Origin: PALSA-188 sp050746185
Lineage (GTDB): Bacteria; Acidobacteriota; Terriglobia; Terriglobales; Acidobacteriaceae
Reading direction: 5' to 3'
Length of the DNA: 64,000 nt
Assembly (NCBI GenBank): GCA_050746185.1
Contig: JBOGLA010000028.1
Span: forward strand, 1 to 64,000
Under the pieces are notes generated by a model, which searched no databases, was not told where the DNA came from, and saw only the letters and a program-made list of their open reading frames with translations. The translations under genes were made by a program, and so were the position numbers. Shown here in pieces: positions 7,844 through 15,034 of this stretch. How positions within the stretch are numbered: position 1 is the first letter of the stretch; every line of letters starts with the position of its first letter.

Positions 7844-8088
7844 TGTCTCCCCCGACTTGTCTCATGCCCTAGCGAGATGTGCAGTATTTGATACGCGTCC
7901 TATTTAATAACAGAGTTTGGGCGGAATGGTGATCGTAACAGAAGGGATTCAGGGGATGAAAGGAACCAGTTCAAAGGGGTGGTAATGTTTAGAATTCTCC
8001 TGCCGGCTGTGCAGGCAAGCACAGATGAGGGCATCTGGGCCTACGTGATTCGCATCGAGACGAAACGGACCTGGCAAGGGAACCTGAT

Positions 8089-11000
8089 TTATTGCGCCGC
8101 CTGAACCGTTAGCGAAATACTGGTGTCGGCAGTGAGTGACCCGGACGTTCCGATCACCGTGACGGAATAGACGCCGGCAGGCGTGCCCGGGTTCACCGCG
8201 GGCGCGGCCGATCCTCCCTGAAGACCGCCGCAACCGGCGCTAACCGCGAGTAGCGCCATCAACAAGAGCACACGCAGTTTCCGGCGCGAAGGAGCGGTGC
8301 GAGTCCCACCAAAGACAATCACCAATCCGGGTAACGGCAGCCATGTCGCAAAAAACAGTATTCCGGCACGACCTTCAGCCGCGCGTGATCCCGGCCCAGT
8401 AGTGGCCATGGTGAGATGAACAACGGTTGTGCCGTTTCCCGCGGGTACCTGGGCGGTATCGAGGGAACAAGTTACGACCTGAAGACAGGCGGAAAAGGAC
8501 ATGGCGACGGGATTCGGGAACGTCCCAAATGACGGAGTCACCGTGATGTCAAAGAGCGCGCTTTTTCCGGCGGCTATGGTCTGCGATCCGGAATTGCTGA
8601 GGGAGAAGTTGAACTGCGCTACTCCTTGTACGGTCAGAGAGACGTTCGTGTTTGCGCTCAGGGAGCCGGAGGTTCCAGTAACCGTAACTGTGTAAGAACC
8701 GGCTGCCGTTCCCGCGGTGGTTGCGACGGTGAGAAAGATATCGGTGGTTCCGCTGCCCGCTGTTACTTGCGTCGAACTGAGCGAGCATGTGCTTGCAGCA
8801 GGGCATCCGGTGAATGAAAGGGCGACGGGATTAGGAAAGGTTCCTACGGAGGGCGTGATCGTAATGTCATATTTTCCGGACGATCCGGCGGTAATTGTCG
8901 GTGGCCCCGCACTGCTAATGGAGAAACTGAATGCAGTGCTTTGTACTGTGAGCGATAGCGATGCGCTCGCGGTAATCACACCCGAAGTGCCCGTGACAGT
9001 GATTGAAGAGTAGCTCCCTGCCGTCGTTTGAGGAGAGGTTGCAATCGTCATAACGACTTGTGTCGTTCCGGCACCCGCACGGACTACCGTCGGGCTGAGC
9101 GAGCATGTGCTTGCCGCCGGACAACCGTTGAATGTGAGAGCTACAGCGCTGGGGAAGGTCCCTGATGAGGGGACTACATTCAAGTCATATGTTGCCGATT
9201 GTCCAGCTGTAACGGTCTGAGGGCCACTCATGTTGGTGATTGAAAAGGCGAAACCTCCCGTGACCGTGACTGAGAGATTTTGAGTCTCGGTTGTATAGCC
9301 GGGGGCTGCCGCGTGGATTGCGACCAGGAACGGTCCACTGGGCGCTGAGAGTGTAGTTGCAGTTACCGTTAATGTGTATGGGTTCGAAGGGCTGACATTA
9401 ATCGCCAGGGTGGGGCCGCCACCGGAGATGCTGCACACAGCCCAGGAAGGCACGTCACAGGAAAGGTTAACCCGGAGACCTGTGGCGACGGTGAGCTGTA
9501 ATGTGGCTGATGGCGACGTGCCGGTAGCGCCGACCGTGACTGCCGCCGGAATCGGTGGGCTGAGGGTGAACCCGGAGAGTTCCCAAAGGCCGCGGCCATA
9601 TGTTGACGAGCGCAAATGGCGGGATCCTGAAGGGTTAAATATATGCAGGGCCGTAACCGCAACGTTCGGCAGAAAGCCGGAACTATTGCTCCCGGGAGAT
9701 GGCCCGACTTCCGTCCAGCCTGGAGTGGTAGTACTGCTCACGAAGACGCCGACATCTGTACCGGCATAAATCGTCCCAGGCGTACGTCCTGGCACGTAGT
9801 CCACCAGGAGGGCGTTGACCGGCGCGTCCGGCAGGTTGCCGGTGAAATCAATCCATGAGGCGCCACCCGTGATCGTCTTCCAAATATGTGAGACGCCGAA
9901 ACCCATAATTCCAACGTATGCGGTTAAGCCGGCTAGATCTGAATTATCAATGGCGATTGCGGCGATCGGGAAGTGTTGCGCATTGATCGCGCCGGTTCGG
10001 TCCATCCAGGTTGAGGGCCCGCCGCCGGCATTCGTGCTTACCCAAAGGTGGCCGCCGGTCGGCAAGCCCGTGGCTAGCGGTCCTGTTCCGTCGGTTCCGG
10101 CATAGATCACGTTCGAGAAACCATTTGCGTCGAGCGTTCCTCCTGCGTCTAACGCCCGCACCAGGTTGGTTTCAGTTCCGCTACAGATTCCGGTATCGCC
10201 GGTTTCGAAATTATTGCTCAAGTCAGAAAATGAGCCGCCTGCTGAAGGGCCTCGCCATACGCGGCATGTCCCAATAATCATGTCTGCTGAATTTTGGGGA
10301 TCAAGAATGAAAGGAGTGTTGAACGCTCCGGCGTCGCCCCCCACGGTAGGCCCACTGACGATCTGATTGTTTTGAAACTCTTGCGTAGTGCAGTTGACGC
10401 CCGAATCGCACCGGAAAATATTCACCCCGGAGACGGAATCGGGAGGATTGGAGGCGAACCAAAGATTGTCGTCATCGGGGCTGATTGCCGTCGGGCCGCC
10501 GTCTCCCGCATTTACGTTTTGCCAGGCTGTACTGCTTTGAGCTGTTATCGTCCCGGGAGATCCATTCGCCTGTGCTCCGGCGAGCAAAATATATGGACTG
10601 GGGTTCTGCGCCAGCGAAGACTCTGAAAACGACACCAATTCGGTCATAGACCCAAGAGTCTGATTCAAGCTGTCGAACAGGTTGGCGCTGCCACAAGAAT
10701 CGCTAAGAAGACCTGTGTATCCATCCAGAGCGCGATAGAGTCCGCCATCATTGGCGAAATACATCACGTCTTCAGAATTGTTATTGATGAGCATGAATGC
10801 GATGGAGTGTTGAGCCGGATGAACTTTCGCGATTGAACTGCATCCATAGGCGTGAGTCAGATTTATAAAAGTACCCGATCCGGTGCCGCTGCAATTCGGC
10901 GAAATGACGGAGATCGTACACTTATAGAGATTTACTGAGCCCGCATACAGATCGGTTGCTGTTCCGTCGGGAACGGCGGCCAGCGCCAGAGCATATGAGC

Positions 11001-12273
11001 CTTGTTCGGTCCCGCAGCCGCCAAATAAATCACCACAGGACGTGATGCCGCTGTCGTTAATTTCTGTCCACGAGGCGCCGCCAGTTAGGCTCGTCCAAAT
11101 ATCGCCGTCGTTATCGTTGGCGTCAACGAACCATGCATACATTTCATTTCGGCCCGGAACCACCGCCAGCTCTCCGCGGTAGATGGGGCACATGCTCGGC
11201 GACGCGACGTGTGCCGGGCAAGATGCAGCGCTCAAAGAACCAGGCTGGTTCGGGAGACGTGACCAATTCATACCATCGGCCGATGAATAAATTCCGTGAA
11301 GACTCACGGCTGCGAAAAACTGGTTGGCGGCGGCGTTGTAAACGACATCGGTCACCGAAGCTGGATCAATTGTGGCGCCGGGGCCGTCGCTAGCCGTGGC
11401 GTACATCCACGAGACACCGGCATTGGTTGAGAAATAAATTCCCCGGCTTGCAATCGCCGGATTTTCCGCCGCTTCGATGATCCCTTGCGCGGTGGCCCCG
11501 GCGGCGGCCACCACAAGATTCGGATTGTTGGTGCTAAAAGCAATCTTGCCGAATCCCAGGCCTGCAAATTTGCGTGGCGGCACACTTCCGTCTTGCTTAA
11601 TTAGTGTCCATGTATTCCCGGCATCGGCAGAGCGCAAAATTCCGAGGCCATAATACGAATCCGAGGAACCATTGGTTTCTCCTGTGCCTGCCAGGATTAT
11701 GCTCTTCGCGGGATATGGATTGTTCGATTGCGGCTGAATCGCGATTGAGCCGATGGACAGTGTCGCCTGGTTGTCTGTCAGGGGAACCCATCCGACGCTT
11801 TCGGGAAATGGACTGAGCGGACCAGCGTTGGTGGATTTCCAAATTCCCCCATATGCGCCGCCGACGTAAACGGTATTGCCTGTCGGATCGGCCGGATCAA
11901 TCGCTACTGCGGTGGCTCGTCCGGCAACATAGTTATAGTCCTGCAAGCCCACGCCGCTGGCGTCGGAAACAACTGGAGCCGGGCCTAACTGAATCCAGAC
12001 GCCCGAAAGGGCATTGGCCGGCAAGTTAGCGGAGCGCGCCTGCGCGCCTCTGGTAGCTCGCAAAGCCATCTTCTGCCGCAGTGCGAGATAACGCGCCGCC
12101 GCATTCGGTTCGCCGAGCGCGGAACGGCCCTGCGTGAACCATTGCTCACGGCGGTGGACGTTTCGCGCCGACTCGGCAGCCGCGTTTCTCCCCGCATAGT
12201 TATCCTGCGCGAAGAGAAATGCATTCCAAATCATCATGGCGAGGAGCGCCGGTACGAGGTGGCATGATCGCAT
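8089..12273 (-). CDS. Large secreted beta-propeller protein with C-terminal Ig-like repeats
   Basis: A 1394-residue exported protein with a signal peptide ending near FLFA-QDN (residue about 23). The N-terminal two thirds (about 95-900) has repeated BNR/sortilin-type blade motifs such as SxDGGxTW-like STNAGVSWMYA and SADAGNTWTLI, indicating one or two beta-propellers. The C-terminal third contains four Ig-like repeats of about 100 residues, each ending near VTVTGTSGSL and SLTVQ. The last repeat is interrupted by a 69-residue hydrophobic insertion with basic RRKLR and AGCGG (DNA 8191-8397). It probably acts at the cell surface, as an adhesin or glycan-binding protein, but the ligand is unknown. 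It starts 2 bases after the stop of the small HTH-like gene, suggesting co-transcription. Confidence 0.75.
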   Translation of the reverse strand: MRSCHLVPALLAMMIWNAFLFAQDNYAGRNAAAESARNVHRREQWFTQGRSALGEPNAAARYLALRQKMALRATRGAQARSANLPANALSGVWIQLGPAPVVSDASGVGLQDYNYVAGRATAVAIDPADPTGNTVYVGGAYGGIWKSTNAGPLSPFPESVGWVPLTDNQATLSIGSIAIQPQSNNPYPAKSIILAGTGETNGSSDSYYGLGILRSADAGNTWTLIKQDGSVPPRKFAGLGFGKIAFSTNNPNLVVAAAGATAQGIIEAAENPAIASRGIYFSTNAGVSWMYATASDGPGATIDPASVTDVVYNAAANQFFAAVSLHGIYSSADGMNWSRLPNQPGSLSAASCPAHVASPSMCPIYRGELAVVPGRNEMYAWFVDANDNDGDIWTSLTGGASWTEINDSGITSCGDLFGGCGTEQGSYALALAAVPDGTATDLYAGSVNLYKCTISVISPNCSGTGSGTFINLTHAYGCSSIAKVHPAQHSIAFMLINNNSEDVMYFANDGGLYRALDGYTGLLSDSCGSANLFDSLNQTLGSMTELVSFSESSLAQNPSPYILLAGAQANGSPGTITAQSSTAWQNVNAGDGGPTAISPDDDNLWFASNPPDSVSGVNIFRCDSGVNCTTQEFQNNQIVSGPTVGGDAGAFNTPFILDPQNSADMIIGTCRVWRGPSAGGSFSDLSNNFETGDTGICSGTETNLVRALDAGGTLDANGFSNVIYAGTDGTGPLATGLPTGGHLWVSTNAGGGPSTWMDRTGAINAQHFPIAAIAIDNSDLAGLTAYVGIMGFGVSHIWKTITGGASWIDFTGNLPDAPVNALLVDYVPGRTPGTIYAGTDVGVFVSSTTTPGWTEVGPSPGSNSSGFLPNVAVTALHIFNPSGSRHLRSSTYGRGLWELSGFTLSPPIPAAVTVGATGTSPSATLQLTVATGLRVNLSCDVPSWAVCSISGGGPTLAINVSPSNPYTLTVTATTLSAPSGPFLVAIHAAAPGYTTETQNLSVTVTGGFAFSITNMSGPQTVTAGQSATYDLNVVPSSGTFPSAVALTFNGCPAASTCSLSPTVVRAGAGTTQVVMTIATSPQTTAGSYSSITVTGTSGVITASASLSLTVQSTAFSFSISSAGPPTITAGSSGKYDITITPSVGTFPNPVALSFTGCPAASTCSLSSTQVTAGSGTTDIFLTVATTAGTAAGSYTVTVTGTSGSLSANTNVSLTVQGVAQFNFSLSNSGSQTIAAGKSALFDITVTPSFGTFPNPVAMSFSACLQVVTCSLDTAQVPAGNGTTVVHLTMATTGPGSRAAEGRAGILFFATWLPLPGLVIVFGGTRTAPSRRKLRVLLLMALLAVSAGCGGLQGGSAAPAVNPGTPAGVYSVTVIGTSGSLTADTSISLTVQAAQ
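8191..8397 (-). other. In-frame hydrophobic insertion inside the last Ig-like repeat
   Basis: Compared with the two preceding repeats, which run from TVATT directly into an AGTAAGSYTVTVTGTSG-like strand, the last repeat has 69 extra residues. The inserted segment has a hydrophobic stretch (ILFFATWLPLPGLVIVFGG), a basic turn (RRKLR) and a second hydrophobic stretch (VLLLMALLAVSAGCGG) resembling a lipobox. The Ig strand then resumes at PGTPAGVYSVTV. The shape matches a two-helix membrane hairpin or an internal sorting/anchoring signal. Function is not established by sequence. Confidence 0.6.
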
Positions 12274-12275
12274 TC

Positions 12276-12638
12276 CTACGCCACCTTTGCGGAAGGTATT
12301 TTGGAAGGAACCTTTCCAAGCCTGACCAGCCGAGCCACAATGGAGGCTACGGTCCGGTTGTGTGCTTTCGCGATCTGCTGAAAATCACTTCCACTTCGCA
12401 GCTCGTCACATACCTGAGCCTCCTCTTGTGGAGACCACGGCTGGCCCGCGTTCTTTGGCAGCAGTCGGCGGTTACGCTCTCGCTCCTCCATGAATTCGAG
12501 CGCGCAAGCGGCGCGGTGCAACGCGCGAACATTCTGCGGATTTTGATAGATCAAATCTGACGGCAGAATTTCTCCGGTTTCCGGATTCACGCCATCTGCG
12601 AGCGATTTCACGATCTTCAGGGCCTCTTGAATCTCCAT
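12276..12638 (-). CDS. Small helix-turn-helix-like protein of unknown function
   Basis: A 120-residue soluble protein starting at ATG 12638 with a strong GGAGGT ribosome-binding site. The C-terminal half has PWSPQEEAQVCDELRSGSDF followed by QQIAKAHNRTVASIVARLVR, which reads as a SANT/Myb- or Gcr-type helix-turn-helix: an acidic helix, then a recognition helix with R/T/S contacts. The N-terminal half (DGVNPETGEILPSD, then ALHRAACALEFME) resembles segments found beside such domains in small bacterial proteins of unknown role. It lies 2 bases upstream of the giant secreted-protein gene. A DNA-binding role is plausible but not shown. Confidence 0.55.
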   Translation of the reverse strand: MEIQEALKIVKSLADGVNPETGEILPSDLIYQNPQNVRALHRAACALEFMEERERNRRLLPKNAGQPWSPQEEAQVCDELRSGSDFQQIAKAHNRTVASIVARLVRLGKVPSKIPSAKVA

Positions 12639-12847
12639 TTATGAACCTCCAGGCCGAAATCCTATGCTGGTCGGCGAGTTATCCTTTGTGACCTATGAAC
12701 ATAGTTCGGAACATAGCTGGCAATGTCAGCCCAATATGGGAATCAGCGATGGAGCGACGGGCCCTCGCTGCACCGTTGCTCAGTTGCGGTTAAACTGTGT
12801 GGCTTGCAAGCGAGCGCAGAAACTTCAATGAGAATTTGAGGACGCAA

Positions 12848-13522
12848 TTGGACTGGCAGTCTTTGTGGCTTACCATCCGGCTGGCGGCGATAACGGCGGC
12901 GATTTTATTTCTGATCGCCCTTCCCGTCGCATACTGGATTACTTATTCACGATGGCGCTGGAAGTTTTTGGCGGAAGCCGTGGTCGCGATGCCCATCGTG
13001 CTTCCTCCGACGGTTCTCGGCTTTTACCTGCTAGTTGCGCTCGGGCCGCGCAGTCCGTTGGGCCATATGTGGCAAGCTCTTACCGGCCATACTCTGGCCT
13101 TTACTTTTCAAGGCCTGGTGATTGGCTCTGTGATTTACAGCCTGCCATTTGCGGTCCAGCCATTCGCCGCGTCCTTCGCCGCTGTGGACTCACGATTGAT
13201 CGCGGCATCGGCAACTCTCGGAGCCTCGAAGCTGCGGACCTTCCGCGAAATCATATTGCCCTTGTCGGTTTCTGGACTGGTAGCCGGAGCGGTGCTGTCG
13301 TTCGCCCACACCCTGGGCGAATTTGGCGTGGTGCTGATGATCGGCGGAAATATTCCCGGAGTCACCCGAACCGTCTCCATCGAAATTTACGATCAAGTTC
13401 AAGCCCTCAATTACCCTGCCGCCAACATTACGGCGCTCGTACTTCTGGCAATTTCTTTCACCCTGCTTGCGCTGGTTTATGCATTGAACCGGAAGGTTTT
13501 GGCAGTTTGGCTGTGGAAATGA
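12848..13522 (+). CDS. modB: Molybdate ABC transporter permease
   Basis: A 224-residue inner-membrane permease with about five to six transmembrane helices, matching ModB length. The cytoplasmic EAA loop appears as AASATLGASKLRTFREIILPLS, followed by GLVAGAVLSFAHTLGEFGVVLMIGG, which is typical of molybdate/tungstate permeases. It would work with ModC and a periplasmic ModA, but no modA is in the window. I prefer TTG 12848, which has GAGGA (12838-12842) 5 bases upstream and gives the family N-terminus MDWQSLWLT. A GTG at 12797 would add 17 residues without a visible ribosome-binding site. It overlaps modC by 4 bases. Confidence 0.88.
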   Translation: MDWQSLWLTIRLAAITAAILFLIALPVAYWITYSRWRWKFLAEAVVAMPIVLPPTVLGFYLLVALGPRSPLGHMWQALTGHTLAFTFQGLVIGSVIYSLPFAVQPFAASFAAVDSRLIAASATLGASKLRTFREIILPLSVSGLVAGAVLSFAHTLGEFGVVLMIGGNIPGVTRTVSIEIYDQVQALNYPAANITALVLLAISFTLLALVYALNRKVLAVWLWK

Positions 13523-14232
13523 CGGGCACACCGGCGACGCAGAATCTGTCTTCAAGTCTGAGCCTTCACATCCTCAAGTCATTCGACAAGAATAGATCCG
13601 GCTTTAGCCTTGATGTCAGAGTGGATATCCACCCCGGAATTACCATTATCTTTGGTCCGTCCGGGGCGGGGAAGACCACTCTACTCGAATGTATTGCCGG
13701 AATACTTACGCCGGATTCCGGCAGGGTTGCAATGGGCGAAGACATATTTTTCGAGAGCTCGCGAAAGATCTCAGTGGATATTCGAAAACGAAGAATTGGG
13801 TACGTCTTTCAAGACCTTGCACTGTTTCCTCACCTTAACGTTCAACGTAACGTTCAGTACGGAATTCGAAATTCAACCGCCGGCAACCGGGAGCAGAGAA
13901 CTGAGGCTATCCTCGCCTCGTTTAAAATTTCCGGTCTGGCAGATCGCAAACCGAGTGAGATTTCCGGAGGTGAACGCCAAAGAGTGGCGCTGGCTCGCTC
14001 GCTGGTTACAGACCCTTGCGTGCTGCTGTTGGACGAGCCTTTGGCCGCTCTTGATGAGCCTACAAAATTGAAGATCATTGACGATCTGCGAAGCTGGAAC
14101 GAAGTTCACGGGGTTCCGATCTTGTACGTGACGCACAGCCGCCAAGAAGCTTTTGCTTTGGGGGTTCGTGTGTTGATGCTCGAGGCAGGGAAAATCATCG
14201 CCGACGGCAGCCCGGAAGCTGTGATGCGGTGA
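13519..14232 (+). CDS. modC: Molybdate ABC transporter ATP-binding protein, short form
   Basis: A 237-residue ABC ATPase starting at ATG 13519, overlapping the modB stop by 4 bases (ATGA). Walker A is GPSGAGKT (46-53), the signature is ISGGERQRVALARSL, Walker B is VLLLDEPLAALD, and the H-loop is VTHSRQEAF. It energises molybdate import at the inner membrane. Escherichia coli ModC has about 350 residues and carries a C-terminal Mop/TOBE molybdate-binding region. This one stops after the nucleotide-binding domain, so the regulatory domain is absent. Specificity for molybdate versus tungstate cannot be told. Confidence 0.85.
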   Translation: MTGTPATQNLSSSLSLHILKSFDKNRSGFSLDVRVDIHPGITIIFGPSGAGKTTLLECIAGILTPDSGRVAMGEDIFFESSRKISVDIRKRRIGYVFQDLALFPHLNVQRNVQYGIRNSTAGNREQRTEAILASFKISGLADRKPSEISGGERQRVALARSLVTDPCVLLLDEPLAALDEPTKLKIIDDLRSWNEVHGVPILYVTHSRQEAFALGVRVLMLEAGKIIADGSPEAVMR

Positions 14233-14298
14233 TGAGGTGATGAGGTCTGGAATAACGTAGGGCAGGGTGTCCTCACCTGCCGGAATAAGTCAAATGCC

Positions 14299-14316
14299 GC
14301 GGGCGGGGGCGCCCGC
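14299..14316. terminator. GC hairpin between convergent modC and the HAD gene
   Basis: GCGGGCG (14299-14305) pairs perfectly with CGCCCGC (14310-14316) around a GGGG loop. It lies in the 96-bp convergent interval after modC. There is no T-tract on either side, so it may be a factor-assisted terminator or a REP-like palindrome. Confidence 0.35.
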
Positions 14317-14328
14317 GCCACACGGATG

Positions 14329-14940
14329 CTAGAACGCCACTCCGAGCTTTGCCAAATCCTCTTGCAGTTGATCCACACTTTGCATTTGGATCACGTGCAT
14401 TCCCAACTGGGCTGCACATTCCAGATTCAGCGCCCGGTCGTCAATAAAGCAACACTCTTCAGGCGCTCGTTGGGTGATCTCGATAGCCAGCCTGTAGATT
14501 GCGGCCTCGGGCTTGCGCAATCCCACAAAGCACGAACTCACAAACAGGCTGAAGATTTCGCGCAAGTGGAATGTTTGAATCCGATAAAGATTCAGCTCTT
14601 TGGATTCATTGTTCAGGGTGGACATTAAATATTTTCCAGACTTTGCCAGCGCGCGCCCCAATTCCAGAGCATTATTTTTCGGCCGGGATAAAGAGAACAT
14701 GTAGTCCTTGAAGGCGTCCCGCGAAAACATTCTGGTGCGATAAAAGATGGTGCGTTCCAGATATTCGTCGAGGGTAATCTTGCCGCGTTCGAACGAGGAC
14801 ACCAGCATTTGATGGCGGTCATTGAAATCCACTTCGTCCAATTCAAATTGAATCAAAGCACGATTGCGTTCGGCGTGGTCCCAGGCGTTGGTCAGCAGCA
14901 CGCCGCCGACGTCCCAGAAGAGGGCAGTGATCTTTGGCAT
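14329..14940 (-). CDS. HAD-family hydrolase
   Basis: A 203-residue HAD-superfamily protein. Motif I is FWDVGGVLL (residues 8-16) with the nucleophile aspartate D10. The usual second aspartate is replaced by glycine, as in many DVGGVL-type subfamily members. Motif II is probably STLNNES, motif III includes the lysine in LRKPEAAIYR, and motif IV is CCFIDDRALNLECAAQLG. The four-helix cap lies between motifs I and II (about 20-100). Members include haloacid-dehalogenase-like phosphatases and epoxide-hydrolase N-terminal-like enzymes; the substrate is unknown. It stands alone, convergent with modC. Confidence 0.8.
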   Translation of the reverse strand: MPKITALFWDVGGVLLTNAWDHAERNRALIQFELDEVDFNDRHQMLVSSFERGKITLDEYLERTIFYRTRMFSRDAFKDYMFSLSRPKNNALELGRALAKSGKYLMSTLNNESKELNLYRIQTFHLREIFSLFVSSCFVGLRKPEAAIYRLAIEITQRAPEECCFIDDRALNLECAAQLGMHVIQMQSVDQLQEDLAKLGVAF

Positions 14941-14972
14941 GGGATGATTCTACGGCTTGCGAAAGAATCAGA

Positions 14973-15000
14973 GTAGAGACGCAGCTTGCTGCGTCTCTAC
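14973..15000. repeat. Perfect 13-bp inverted repeat, REP-like
   Basis: GTAGAGACGCAGC (14973-14985) and GCTGCGTCTCTAC (14988-15000) form a perfect 13-bp stem with only TT between them. It lies between the start of the HAD gene and the end of the pilin operon and lacks a T-tract. The symmetry and intergenic position suit a REP-type dispersed repeat, or an operator or factor-dependent terminator. Confidence 0.5.
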
Positions 15001-15034
15001 CGAAGGAATCGGCCCGGCCATAACAGAAGCCAAA

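Noticed and set aside
8440..9240. Possible CRISPR-like or tandem DNA repeat
   Set aside because: The repeated pattern is coding and comes from the Ig-like repeats of the 1394-residue protein; there are no constant repeats with unique spacers.
12865..14232. A long frame beginning at 12865 that includes modC
   Set aside because: Its first two thirds are read out of frame over modB; only the part from ATG 13519 matches an ABC ATPase.
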